Positions 7,863 to 15,833 of a DNA stretch of 31,605 nt are shown piece after piece. The stretch is from contig JBDRGO010000050.1 of the NCBI GenBank assembly GCA_043817715.1, positions 1 through 31,605 on the forward strand, in the 5' to 3' direction. Positions within the stretch are counted from its first letter, which is position 1. The number at the start of each line of letters is the position of its first letter. A model generated the notes under the pieces. That model was not told the DNA's origin. It saw only the letters and a list, made by a program, of their open reading frames with translations, and searched no databases. The position numbers were made by a program, and so were the translations under genes. Source of the stretch: JAFGBZ01 sp043817715. GTDB taxonomy: Archaea > Iainarchaeota > Iainarchaeia > Iainarchaeales > JAFGBZ01.

Positions 7863-9046
7863 ATTTTTTCACCAATTGCTTTTGCTGCGTGGAAAATATC
7901 TTTATCTCCTCTTCCTGAAATATTTATCACAATTACTTCATTCTTTTTTGCTTTCTTTGCCAATTTCAATGCATGCGCCACAGCATGCGCGCTCTCCAAA
8001 GCAGGAATTATTCCCTCTTTTTCAGATAAAACTTTGAATGCATTCAGGCATTCCTTATCAGTTGCATAAGTGAATTTAACGCGCTTTTTTGTTTTCAATT
8101 CAGATAGTTCAGGCCCTACTGCAGGATAATCCAGTCCGGCAGAAATCGAATGGGTATTAATTATCTGGCCAAATTTGTCCTGCAATACATATGTGTGTGT
8201 TCCATGAAGTATTCCTTTTCTTCCTAGTTTTGAATCACTGAAACGGGCGGCATGTTTTCCTGAATTAATTCCTTTTCCTCCTGCTTCCACTCCAATCAAT
8301 TCAACTCTTTTATCTGGAATGAATTCCCTGAAAATTCCTAATGCATTGTTTCCTCCGCCGACACAGGCAATAATTTTATCAGGCAGTTTTCCTTCCTCAA
8401 TTAAAATTTGTTTTTTTGCTTCTTTTCCAATAACTGACTGAAAAAAAGCCACAATTGAAGGAAACGGATACGGTCCAAGAACACTTCCAAGCAGGTAATG
8501 CGTGGAATCAGTGTTTGCTGTCCAGTCCCTTAATGCTTCATTTATTGCATCCTTTAAAGTTCTTGAACCAGAAGAAACTGTATTTATTTTAGCTCCCATT
8601 AATTTCATTCTAAATACATTTGGTTTTTGTCTTTCAATATCAATTTCACCCATATAAATTTCTGCATTTAATCCAAGTTTTGCTGCAGCCATTGCAACAG
8701 CAGTCCCATGTTGTCCTGCACCGGTTTCAGCAATAATTCTTTTCTTGCCCATTTTTTTTGCAAGCAAAGCCTGCCCAATTGCATTATTCCCTTTATGAGC
8801 GCCTCCATGCAATAAATCCTCTCTTTTCAGATAAATTCTGCAATTGAATTTTTTGCTTAAGTTTTCAGCAAAAGTCAGCGGGGTAGGTCTTCCCAGATAT
8901 TTTTTATTTAATGAAGCAAGCTCTTTCTTGAATGCCTTGTTTTTTTTGCATTTCAAATATGCTTCCTCCAGTTCCTCCAAAGCAGGAACCAGCGTTTCCG
9001 GGACAAAAATCCCTCCAAATTCTCCGAATTTTGTTTTAGATTTCAT
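7859..9046 (-). CDS. trpB: Tryptophan synthase beta subunit (TrpB1 type)
   Basis: TrpB joins indole and serine with PLP. The PLP Lys is in HKGNNAIGQALLAKKMGK, the catalytic Glu in AETGAGQHG, the phosphate-binding glycine loop in GGGNNALG, and the C-terminal SGRGDKD is typical. The COMM-type segment (SAGLDYPAVGPE) marks TrpB1, the form that pairs with TrpA. Length 395 is normal. Small departures from the common HKTNQ and GGGSNA motifs keep the chemistry intact. The 14-nt gap from trpCF contains GAGG as SD and a 3-codon ORF opening on the trpCF stop (TAATG). Confidence 0.95.
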   Translation of the reverse strand: MKSKTKFGEFGGIFVPETLVPALEELEEAYLKCKKNKAFKKELASLNKKYLGRPTPLTFAENLSKKFNCRIYLKREDLLHGGAHKGNNAIGQALLAKKMGKKRIIAETGAGQHGTAVAMAAAKLGLNAEIYMGEIDIERQKPNVFRMKLMGAKINTVSSGSRTLKDAINEALRDWTANTDSTHYLLGSVLGPYPFPSIVAFFQSVIGKEAKKQILIEEGKLPDKIIACVGGGNNALGIFREFIPDKRVELIGVEAGGKGINSGKHAARFSDSKLGRKGILHGTHTYVLQDKFGQIINTHSISAGLDYPAVGPELSELKTKKRVKFTYATDKECLNAFKVLSEKEGIIPALESAHAVAHALKLAKKAKKNEVIVINISGRGDKDIFHAAKAIGEKI

Positions 9047-9060
9047 TTTTTATAGCCTCA

Positions 9061-10452
9061 TTAATTTTTTTTATTTCTATTTCTTACAACTCCAATAAAT
9101 TCCTTCATTTTTTTCATGCTTTTTTTTCTTGGTTTTAAACTCACTCCAGAGCTCACATCCACTCCAAACGGTTTCACTTTTTTAATGGCACCAAAAACAT
9201 TTTTTGCATTTAATCCTCCAGCTAAAAAAACTGGTTTATTTAAATTCAAAACAAATTTTTTACTTAGATTATGATTATGTGTTTTTCCTGTTCCTCCAAA
9301 AGTTTTTTTATTGCCGGAATCCAATAAAATAAATTCAACAAATGATTCATATTTTTTAGCATTCCTTAAATCATTCATTGAATTAACATAAATTGATTTC
9401 ATTAATTTTTGTTCAGGGATTTGTTTCTTTAATTTTTTAATTTCATTTAATGGGATTTCAGCTAAAAGCTGAATATACTTTGGTTTAAGTGTTTTAGAAA
9501 AACGAATTACTTTCTTTGCATTAACCGCATCAGTTAAAACAACTGTTTCTGCATTTGAAGGAAGTGAATGAATTACTTTTTTTGTTTCAGTTAAAGAAAG
9601 ATTGTTTTTAGAGCTTGTGACTTCAACTAAAAAACCGATTAAATCCGCACCAGCCTTTAATGCATTTAATGAATCTTGCTTGTTTGTTAAAGCACATATT
9701 TTCACTAATGGCTTGTTAGTTAATTCCCTTAATTTTGTTTCAAGGCTATTAGAAGTCATTAAAGAGGTTCCAACCAATATTGTGTTTACTTCCTTAGGCA
9801 AGGTTATAATATCCTTAAACCCAGTAATTCCGCTTTCAGACACAATTACAATCCCTTTAAGCCTTTTTTTAGGGATTCTTGAAAGAATTTTTTTTGTTGT
9901 GTTTAAGTCAATTTTCATTGTTTTTAAATTCCTGTTATTTATTCCAATTATTTTTGCTTTTGCATTTAATGCCTTTTTTAATTCTCTTGCATTATGCACT
10001 TCAACCAATGCATGCATTCCAAGTTTTTCTGCAAGAGAAATGAATTCCCTTAATTTTTTTTTTGGGAGAATGGATGCAATCAAAAGAATTGCATCTGCTT
10101 CAAAATATTTTGATTCATAAATTTGGGATTCATCTAAAATGAAATCTTTTCTTAAAATTGGTAAATTTGTTTTTTGCTTTACTTTTTTTAAGTAAGAAAT
10201 ATTTCCTTTAAAGAATTTTTTTTCAGTTACAACTGAAATTGCTGAAGCATATTTGTTATATGCTTTTGTAATTTCATTTAATCTTTTTGAATCGCATATT
10301 TTTCCTTTTGAAGGAGAAGCAAACTTTAATTCAGCAATTAAATTAATCCTTCCTTTTTTTGAAACTGCTTTTAAGAAATCCCTTTCAGATTTTTTGGCTA
10401 ACTTGATTTCTTTTTTCTTAACTTCAAAAATTTTCTTCAAAAACCCCTTCAT
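9061..10452 (-). CDS. trpCF: Indole-3-glycerol-phosphate synthase / phosphoribosylanthranilate isomerase fusion
   Basis: Residues 1 to about 245 are IGPS (TrpC): LIAELKFASPSKG, LPILRKDFILDE, GINNRNLKT and VSESGI. Residues from about 247 are PRAI (TrpF): KICALTNKQDS with the catalytic Cys, an Asp-containing strand (LLDSG) before GGTGKTHNH, and a C-terminal AGGLNAKNV...GVDVSSGV phosphate site. The order TrpC-TrpF equals that of the E. coli enzyme. PRAI normally shows KICGLT; here Gly is Ala. I use the ATG at 10452 because AAGTGATTG precedes it closely; an in-frame GTG 9 nt upstream is the alternative. The ATG starts 1 nt after the trpD stop. Confidence 0.94.
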   Translation of the reverse strand: MKGFLKKIFEVKKKEIKLAKKSERDFLKAVSKKGRINLIAELKFASPSKGKICDSKRLNEITKAYNKYASAISVVTEKKFFKGNISYLKKVKQKTNLPILRKDFILDESQIYESKYFEADAILLIASILPKKKLREFISLAEKLGMHALVEVHNARELKKALNAKAKIIGINNRNLKTMKIDLNTTKKILSRIPKKRLKGIVIVSESGITGFKDIITLPKEVNTILVGTSLMTSNSLETKLRELTNKPLVKICALTNKQDSLNALKAGADLIGFLVEVTSSKNNLSLTETKKVIHSLPSNAETVVLTDAVNAKKVIRFSKTLKPKYIQLLAEIPLNEIKKLKKQIPEQKLMKSIYVNSMNDLRNAKKYESFVEFILLDSGNKKTFGGTGKTHNHNLSKKFVLNLNKPVFLAGGLNAKNVFGAIKKVKPFGVDVSSGVSLKPRKKSMKKMKEFIGVVRNRNKKN

Positions 10453-10453
10453 T

Positions 10454-11476
10454 TCAATCACTTAATTCATTTGTTGCCTTAATCATTTCACTTAATTTTT
10501 CTTTTGCTTTCCCTGATTCAATGCATTCTTTTGCAATTGGAACTGCTTCTTTGATTGAATTTGTTTTTCCGCTTAAATAAATTGCTGCAGCAGAATTCAA
10601 TACAACAATATCTTTTTTCGGCCCTTTTTCTTTTCCTGAAAAAATTTCTTGAATTACTTTAGCGCTTTCTTTTGAATCAGAAACAATAAATTCAGAATTT
10701 TCTGCATAATTTAATCCAAGTTCTTTTGCATCAATTAAATATCTTTTTATTTTTTTTTCTTTGATTTCAAAAACAATGTTGTTTTGAAATAAATTCAGTT
10801 CATCCATTTTATTTCCATGCACAACTAATGCATGTTCAATTTTTTGCATTGCAAGTGCTTCAGAAACAACTGGAATTAATTCAGGATTAGAAACACCAAG
10901 TAATCTTCTTGAAGCATTAGCTGGATTTGAAAGAGGGCCTAAAATATTGAAAATCGTTCTTTTATTGATTTTTTTTCTTGCATTAGCAACAAATTTCATT
11001 GAAGGATGGTGTGCTTTTGCAAAAAGAAAAGAAATCCCGATTTTTTCTAAAACTTGTTTTTCTTGTTTAGGTGAAAGATTAAGGTTAATGCCTAATTCTT
11101 CTAAAACATCTGCTGAACCGCTTTTTGAACTTGCTGCTGTATTTCCGTGCTTTGCAATAAAGCATCCAGCTGAAGCAGCAGTAATTGCTGCAGCAGTGCT
11201 TATATTGAAGCTATTGCTTTTATCTCCTCCTGTTCCGCAAGTATCAATTAAGGGATAAATACTTGATTTGACTGAAATCATTGCTTTTGAAATAGAGTTC
11301 AATGCTCCAAAAATTTCTTTACTTGATTCGCCTTTTTCAGTTAAAGCATTCAAAAAAGAATAAATTTCTTCTTCATTGAATTTTCCATTCATTATTTCAT
11401 CAAATAGTTTTTCAGTTTCTTTTGCAGTAAGATCTCTTTCTTGAAGAATTTTTATCTCAATCATTTTTTTCGCCAT
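10454..11476 (-). CDS. trpD: Anthranilate phosphoribosyltransferase
   Basis: TrpD transfers phosphoribose from PRPP to anthranilate. The PRPP loop DTCGTGGDKSNSFNIST (78-94), KHGNTAASSKSGSADVLEELG, and the anthranilate-site RTIFNILGPLSNPA are present; length 340 is standard. The usual HGNR motif reads HGNT at 110-113. The 20-nt overlap with trpG makes the start uncertain: ATG 11476 is used, and ATG 11464, which nearly abuts the trpG stop, is an alternative. PRPP would be supplied by the Prs encoded at 24887-25855. Confidence 0.94.
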   Translation of the reverse strand: MAKKMIEIKILQERDLTAKETEKLFDEIMNGKFNEEEIYSFLNALTEKGESSKEIFGALNSISKAMISVKSSIYPLIDTCGTGGDKSNSFNISTAAAITAASAGCFIAKHGNTAASSKSGSADVLEELGINLNLSPKQEKQVLEKIGISFLFAKAHHPSMKFVANARKKINKRTIFNILGPLSNPANASRRLLGVSNPELIPVVSEALAMQKIEHALVVHGNKMDELNLFQNNIVFEIKEKKIKRYLIDAKELGLNYAENSEFIVSDSKESAKVIQEIFSGKEKGPKKDIVVLNSAAAIYLSGKTNSIKEAVPIAKECIESGKAKEKLSEMIKATNELSD

Positions 11477-12074
11477 TTTTTAATTTTTCATTTTTTTTCC
11501 CAATTAATTCAATTATGTTTTCAATTATTTTTCCTCCTTGAGATGTCATAATGCTTTCAGGATGAAATTGTACGCCTTCCAAAAAAATACTTTTTTTTGC
11601 TCTGACACCCATTATTATTTCGTTTTCTGTTTTTGCACTGATTTCCAATTCTTTAGGGATTTCTGAAGCGCTAAGTGAATGATATCTTCCGCAGATAATC
11701 GGATTTTTTAATTCAAAGAAAATTGTTTTTTTGTCATGAATTACTTTTGATGGTTTTCCGTGAATTGTTTCACTGCATTTGCTTACTTTCCCGCCTAATG
11801 CCGTTACAATGCATTGAAGCCCCAGGCAAACACCGAAAATCGGAATTATTCCCTTGAATTCATTGATTATTTTAATGCAGTTTCCGGCATTCTCTGGATT
11901 GGATGGTCCCGGGCTTAAAACAATTAAATCTGGCCTGAATTCAGAAACTATTTCATTTATTTTTTTCATTGGAGTGTTGTTCCTGTACACTTCAATTATG
12001 CAATTTCTTTTTTTGAATTCATCAACTAAATTAAATGTGAATGAATCAAAATTATCAATGAATAGAATTTTCAA
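11457..12074 (-). CDS. trpG: Anthranilate synthase glutaminase subunit
   Basis: TrpG hydrolyses glutamine and passes ammonia to TrpE. The class I glutamine amidotransferase triad is visible: Cys in GVCLGLQ, and His and Glu in VQFHPES; the early IDNFDSFTFNLV and LSPGPSNP motifs are typical. Length 205 matches stand-alone TrpG/PabA. It starts at a TTG inside the trpE 3' end, 20 nt before the trpE stop, with GGAGG supplied by the last trpE codons. The pairing with the adjacent trpE argues for tryptophan rather than folate synthesis. Confidence 0.94.
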   Translation of the reverse strand: MKILFIDNFDSFTFNLVDEFKKRNCIIEVYRNNTPMKKINEIVSEFRPDLIVLSPGPSNPENAGNCIKIINEFKGIIPIFGVCLGLQCIVTALGGKVSKCSETIHGKPSKVIHDKKTIFFELKNPIICGRYHSLSASEIPKELEISAKTENEIIMGVRAKKSIFLEGVQFHPESIMTSQGGKIIENIIELIGKKNEKLKNGEKND

Positions 12075-13686
12075 ATAAAACGCCTCCTGCTTTTTTTATT
12101 GCTTCAATGCATGCCTTTGCTTTTTTTTCTGTTTCAAAAAATTCCTGTTCTGGATTGCTTGAATTAATTATTCCTGCCCCTGTCCGGACAAATGCTTTCC
12201 CTTCTTTTAATTCAATTGCCCTGATAACAATTGCACTCAGTAAATCTTTGCTTGGAGTAATATACAGAATGCTTCCCCCATAAAATCCGCGGGCATTTTT
12301 TTCATATTTCCTGATTAATTCCATTGCCTTGACTTTTGGCGCTCCGGTTAAAGTACCCATATTCATGCAGGCTAAATAAGCATGCAGTGCATCCAGTTCA
12401 GGCCTTAATTTTCCTGAAACATTTGAAACAAGATGCTGCACATGAGAAAATTTTTCAACAGAAAACGGCTCAATTACATGCCTTGTTTCAGGAATAGAAA
12501 TTTTTGCAACATCGTTTCTGGCTAAATCCACAAGCATTGTATGTTCAGCTAATTCTTTTTCGCATAATTTTAATTCAGTTTCATATCTTGAATCCAGTTC
12601 TAAATCAATTTTTCCATTGATTTTTCCTCTTGGTTTTGTTCCAGCAATTGGTCTTATCTGAACTGTTTTTTCTTTTGCATTGCCTGAAACTGAAATATAC
12701 ATTTCAGGGCTTGCTCCCAATAAAACATTATTTGAATTATTGAAATAAAACATGTAAGGCGAAGGATTCAGTTTTCTCAGTTCCCTGTAAATTTCCAGTG
12801 GTTCGGAATTAAAATCAGCTGAAATTGTTCTTGAAACAACTGTTTGAAATACATCCCCTTTTGAAATATGTTCCTTGATTTTTTCAATTATTTCAATGAA
12901 TTCTTTTTTTGAAGTGTCGCTCTGGATTTTTCCTTTTATTGGCGGAAACCTTTTCGGGTCTTCAGGAAATTCAGTTAATAGCTCTTCATAAAAAGAAATT
13001 TTTTCAATGCATTTTTCATGAATTTCTTCCCTGTTTTCTTCTTCGGCAATTAAGGCGTTTGCTATAATAAAGGTTTCATTGGTTTTATGGTTCATTAAAA
13101 ACAAATTATCTAAATAATTGAATTCATAATCAGGATCATCTAAAATGTCTTTTTTGTTTTTAGGAAGATCCTCGAACTGGTCAATAAAATCATATGAAAT
13201 CGCCCCAAACAAACCAGCATAGGGCGGAAATGGCTTAATTGTTGGCTGAAAATGGAATGCCACTGCCCTGATTATATCCATATGAGTTGGCAGTTTTAGC
13301 CTTTTTTCTTCTGAAACAAATTCCCTTTTTGGCAAAAGTGTTCCTGAAATTTTTTCTTTTTTGTAATGAATTGAATCACAAAAATCAAATTTTCCTTCCA
13401 GTGACTTAATGAATTTTTTTCCTAATTCATTCAATGCAGTAATTTCAAAATCTTTTCCTTTTCCTTTTAAATTAATGCAGGGATCGCTTGAGCCGATGCT
13501 TTGCTCGCCATACTTTGGAATAACCTCTGCGGATTCCAATAAAATGGAATTTTTCTTTGAGCCATAATCTGATAATTTGGCAAAGTAATCCACCGGACCA
13601 TATGATTTCCTTAATTTCTTTATTACTGGAACGATTGTTCCGATTTTTGCCTGCCTGATTAATTCAATTGAATCAATTTCATTCAT
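12055..13686 (-). CDS. trpE: Anthranilate synthase component I
   Basis: TrpE converts chorismate and ammonia to anthranilate. The C-terminal chorismate-binding domain shows GDVFQTVVSR, IRPIAGTKPRG, AEHTMLVDLARND and GTLTGAPKVKAMELI. The LLES motif at residues 49-52 is the known tryptophan-binding element, so feedback inhibition is expected. Length 543 is normal. It is the first full gene of the trp operon. The ATG follows an excellent SD (AGGAGGTGAT), but that SD lies in an 11-bp hairpin whose base includes the start codon, and a 21-codon leader ORF ends 5 nt inside trpE. Control at translation initiation is therefore likely. Confidence 0.95.
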   Translation of the reverse strand: MNEIDSIELIRQAKIGTIVPVIKKLRKSYGPVDYFAKLSDYGSKKNSILLESAEVIPKYGEQSIGSSDPCINLKGKGKDFEITALNELGKKFIKSLEGKFDFCDSIHYKKEKISGTLLPKREFVSEEKRLKLPTHMDIIRAVAFHFQPTIKPFPPYAGLFGAISYDFIDQFEDLPKNKKDILDDPDYEFNYLDNLFLMNHKTNETFIIANALIAEEENREEIHEKCIEKISFYEELLTEFPEDPKRFPPIKGKIQSDTSKKEFIEIIEKIKEHISKGDVFQTVVSRTISADFNSEPLEIYRELRKLNPSPYMFYFNNSNNVLLGASPEMYISVSGNAKEKTVQIRPIAGTKPRGKINGKIDLELDSRYETELKLCEKELAEHTMLVDLARNDVAKISIPETRHVIEPFSVEKFSHVQHLVSNVSGKLRPELDALHAYLACMNMGTLTGAPKVKAMELIRKYEKNARGFYGGSILYITPSKDLLSAIVIRAIELKEGKAFVRTGAGIINSSNPEQEFFETEKKAKACIEAIKKAGGVLFENSIH

Positions 13687-13744
13687 TTAAATCACCTCCT
13701 GGGTGATTTAAAGCTTTAAATTTCTTCAAGAAATTTAAATTCAT
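13679..13744 (-). CDS. 21-codon leader ORF overlapping the trpE start
   Basis: An ATG behind a full-strength SD (AGGAGGTG, 13751-13758) opens 21 codons and ends with a TGA 5 nt inside trpE. It has four Leu, four Asn and no Trp codons. Its body is made almost entirely of the two palindromes at 13686-13739, so a ribosome reading it would melt the hairpin holding the trpE SD. It resembles the leader at 25899-25955 (both encode KFK-x-L-x-H in the middle), but the resemblance follows from the repeated DNA. Function as a peptide is doubtful; function as a translated leader is plausible. Confidence 0.45.
   Translation of the reverse strand: MNLNFLKKFKALNHPGGDLNE
13686..13739 (-). promoter_or_regulatory. 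Tandem hairpins in the trpE leader; the second sequesters the trpE SD
   Basis: First stem: TTTAAATTTCTT / AAGAAATTTAAA with a 1-nt centre (13715-13739). After GC comes the second stem, TTTAAATCACC / GGTGATTTAAA (11 bp, loop CAGGA on the minus strand, 13686-13712). The trpE SD AGGAGGTGAT is split between loop and stem, and the A of the start codon is the last paired base. The same two-stem layout recurs at 23449-23498 and 25903-25956. Confidence 0.6.
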
Positions 13745-13897
13745 TTAACCACCTCCTTTTAAAGCCAGAATTAATTGAATTCCTTTAATTAAAGAATTAG
13801 AACTGCCATAGCCAGAGAAAGAAATGATTTGATTTGAAATAATTTGATTTGAAATATTCAGAAAAAGTAAAGCGATTCCTATGGCTGGCAAAATCAT
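13745..13897 (-). CDS. 50-residue hydrophobic ORF in the trp leader
   Basis: This frame starts at an ATG overlapping the stop of the preceding 12-codon ORF (ATGA) and ends in TAA directly abutting the next leader ATG (TAAATG). The product begins MILPAIGIALLFLN, contains a repeated ISNQI, a GYGSSNS turn and a second hydrophobic stretch ILALK before GGG. It could be a tiny two-segment membrane peptide. The final three Gly codons are the SD of the next ORF. No family is recognised and no strong SD precedes it, so it may only be a translated leader. Confidence 0.4.
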   Translation of the reverse strand: MILPAIGIALLFLNISNQIISNQIISFSGYGSSNSLIKGIQLILALKGGG

Positions 13898-13932
13898 TCT
13901 GTATTAAGCCAAAGTAAATCACATTTTTTCAT
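13894..13932 (-). CDS. 12-codon ORF with a Trp codon at the probable 5' end of the trp mRNA
   Basis: The peptide is MKKCDLLWLNTE, with a single TGG at codon 8. From the TATA box at 13958-13965 the transcript is expected to begin within a few bases of this ATG, so it would be translated leaderlessly. Its TGA overlaps the next ORF's ATG. A Trp codon in the first ORF of a trp mRNA suggests sensing of Trp-tRNA, but one codon is weak evidence. Confidence 0.35.
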   Translation of the reverse strand: MKKCDLLWLNTE

Positions 13933-13957
13933 AGTTAGTAATTACTGTACGCCTAAG

Positions 13958-13966
13958 TATTTAAAC
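13958..13966 (-). promoter_or_regulatory. Probable TATA box of the trp operon
   Basis: The minus strand reads CAAAG-TTTAAATA, a purine-rich BRE-like stretch followed by a TATA box. Its centre is about 28 bp upstream of the first leader ORF ATG at 13932, the spacing expected for a nearly leaderless start. The 371-bp stretch 13687-14057 between trpE and nucS otherwise holds the leader ORFs, the hairpins and the divergent nucS promoter. Confidence 0.5.
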
Positions 13967-13986
13967 TTTGCCTCAGGAAACCAAAA

Positions 13987-13998
13987 TTTATTATATAT
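13987..13998 (+). promoter_or_regulatory. Possible TATA box upstream of nucS
   Basis: TTTATTATATAT lies 60-70 bp ahead of the chosen nucS ATG, which would give a T-rich 5' UTR of about 35 nt without an SD. A second AT-rich element just before the ATG (TTTATTTAATATGG) could serve instead. Confidence 0.35.
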
Positions 13999-14057
13999 GG
14001 AGGCAACGCTCTTTTTTCTTCCTTATTTTTTATTCTTTTTGCTTTAATTTATTTAAT

Positions 14058-14804
14058 ATGGTCTCATTTGAACGCGCCGCAGAAATTCTTGATGACGCAT
14101 TAAAATCAAAAAAAATGGTGTCTATAGTTGGAAGCATGCGTGTTGAGTACTGGGGCAGGGCTGCTTCAAAGCTTCCGAAAGGAAAAAGAATGCTTTTAAT
14201 TAAAGGAGATAATTCAGTTGCAATTCATCAGAATAGATTACTTCGTCCAACTAATTATATGATGAATGCAGTAATTGCAATTGAAATTCAGGATAACACA
14301 TTAGTATTGAATGCAAAGAAAAGAAATCCAAAAGAATCAATTAAAGTTGTGTTTCATTCAATTGAAGACATTAATGCATATGAAATGACTTCTTCTAATG
14401 ATTTGCGTTTATTCGGAAGCGAAAAAGATTTAAGTAATCAATTAATGGAAGACCTTTCTTTTTTAGAACCTGGATTGAAACCATTAAAACAAGAAAGCCC
14501 TCTTAGAAAAGGCGTAATTGATATTCTTGCAGAGGATGCAGAAGGGAATTTGGTTGTGGTTGAAGTGAAACGCAGGAAAGCTGATTTAAATGCAGTAACT
14601 CAATTGCAGCGTTATATGAAGCAGGTTGAAAAAATTAAGGGAAAAAAAACCAGAGGAATTCTTTTAGCACCTGAAATAGGCAAAACTTCAATGGAATTAC
14701 TTGAAAATTATGGATTAGAATTCTGTTCCTTTGATTTTGAAATATCAAATCCAAAAGCAAAAATCAAGGGGATTCAAAAAAAGCAGAGGACTTTATTTGA
14801 TTGA
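14058..14804 (+). CDS. nucS: Mismatch-specific endonuclease NucS/EndoMS
   Basis: NucS/EndoMS cuts both strands at mismatches in many archaea and actinobacteria, in a non-MutS repair route. The N-terminal domain shows GSMRVEYWGRAASKLPKGKR and DNSVAIH; the C-terminal RecB-like nuclease shows Asp in GVIDILAED, the ExK pair in VEVKRRKADL, and the QLQRY glutamine. The C terminus QRTLFD resembles a PCNA-interacting (PIP-box) tail, as in thermococcal NucS. An upstream in-frame ATG would add 30 residues of hydrophobic/aromatic sequence before the conserved start, so I use ATG 14058 (248 aa). It diverges from the trp operon; no functional link is implied. Confidence 0.92.
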   Translation: MVSFERAAEILDDALKSKKMVSIVGSMRVEYWGRAASKLPKGKRMLLIKGDNSVAIHQNRLLRPTNYMMNAVIAIEIQDNTLVLNAKKRNPKESIKVVFHSIEDINAYEMTSSNDLRLFGSEKDLSNQLMEDLSFLEPGLKPLKQESPLRKGVIDILAEDAEGNLVVVEVKRRKADLNAVTQLQRYMKQVEKIKGKKTRGILLAPEIGKTSMELLENYGLEFCSFDFEISNPKAKIKGIQKKQRTLFD

Positions 14805-14864
14805 AAAGTATGGCTAGCAGCATAAATTGAATTTAAAGGAATGGCAGTTGGCTGGAAATATTTG

Positions 14865-14884
14865 AATTAGTTTATTAACTAATT
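14865..14884. terminator. Hairpin between the convergent nucS and EamA genes
   Basis: AATTAGTT-TATT-AACTAATT forms an 8-bp perfect stem that covers the stop codon of the minus-strand transporter gene. It lies about 60 bp past the nucS stop. A bidirectional terminator role is inferred from position. Confidence 0.4.
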
Positions 14885-15756
14885 AGTATTGTTCCTGTAA
14901 TCATTAATATTATTGCTATTATTTTTTGGATTAATGTTGTTTTTGTTATTTCTTCTTTTATTATTTGTGGTTTCCAAATGCTTAAAATTACTGCAAAAAT
15001 TAATACAAAAACCGGCTGGAGGTTGGTTGTTCCTGAAACAATTGAAACTGAACCGAATGAGAGTGCGATAATGAAAAACAAGTCCGCTGCTTGCGCAATT
15101 GATTCGCTTGAACTAGCAAGCAATACTGGCTTGAATAATTCTTTGACTGTTTTAAGTATTGCTTTTCCTTTTAATGTAAAAACTAAAATTAATGGAAGCA
15201 ATAACAGGTTTTTTTCCCAGAAAAAAACAGTCCAATAATTCATGTAATTAAGAAAGTATTCGCTTAAAATGCTGGTTATTGCATAAAGCAGGGTTGCAAA
15301 ACCCATTAAAATTACTCCTTTGCTTAATTCCATTTTAACTGTTTTTTTTAATGAAATCAAAAAAGCCCCAATTAAAATCAATGCAATTCCGGTATACTGG
15401 TTTGCTGTTAATATTTCATTAAAGAATACTGCAGCCATTACTGCAACAAAAACAGGCGCCAATAAAAGAATTGGAATCACTCTTGAAACTTCATCAATTA
15501 AAATTGATTTAAAAAACAGGTAATTTGCAGTTGTCTGGATTAATGCAAAAAAGAAAAAAATTAATAAAAAATAACTCGAAGGAACTTCAATAGGAACTAA
15601 AATAAAAACAATTAATGAAAAAATAACTCCAAGAATTAAAGTAATAAACAAATGAATTAATGGATTTTTTGTATGAGTGCTAATTACATGTTTGTCCAAC
15701 ACATTGCTTAAAGCCCAAAAAGCAACAGCTAAAACAGAAAAAAACAACCATTCCAT
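14875..15756 (-). CDS. EamA/DMT-superfamily transporter
   Basis: The 293-residue protein is almost entirely hydrophobic with about ten predicted membrane helices in two similar halves, as expected for the drug/metabolite transporter superfamily. It begins with the typical WLFFSVLAVAFWALSNVLDK helix. DMT proteins export or import small metabolites, and substrate cannot be read from sequence. Proximity to the trp operon recalls YddG, the DMT exporter of aromatic amino acids, but that link is only a guess. AAGTGATTGAATGG supplies SD and start; a TATA-like TTTATAAA lies about 30 bp upstream. Confidence 0.85.
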   Translation of the reverse strand: MEWLFFSVLAVAFWALSNVLDKHVISTHTKNPLIHLFITLILGVIFSLIVFILVPIEVPSSYFLLIFFFFALIQTTANYLFFKSILIDEVSRVIPILLLAPVFVAVMAAVFFNEILTANQYTGIALILIGAFLISLKKTVKMELSKGVILMGFATLLYAITSILSEYFLNYMNYWTVFFWEKNLLLLPLILVFTLKGKAILKTVKELFKPVLLASSSESIAQAADLFFIIALSFGSVSIVSGTTNLQPVFVLIFAVILSIWKPQIIKEEITKTTLIQKIIAIILMITGTILIS

Positions 15757-15833
15757 TCAATCACTTCAATGTTTAATCATCTGAATTCTTTATAAAATAA
15801 ATGAATTTAGACTAATTAAACAATTCCCTTATT

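Noticed and set aside
13968..14057. 30-residue N-terminal extension of NucS
   Set aside because: Hydrophobic and low-complexity, overlaps the promoter, and lies before the family's usual start.
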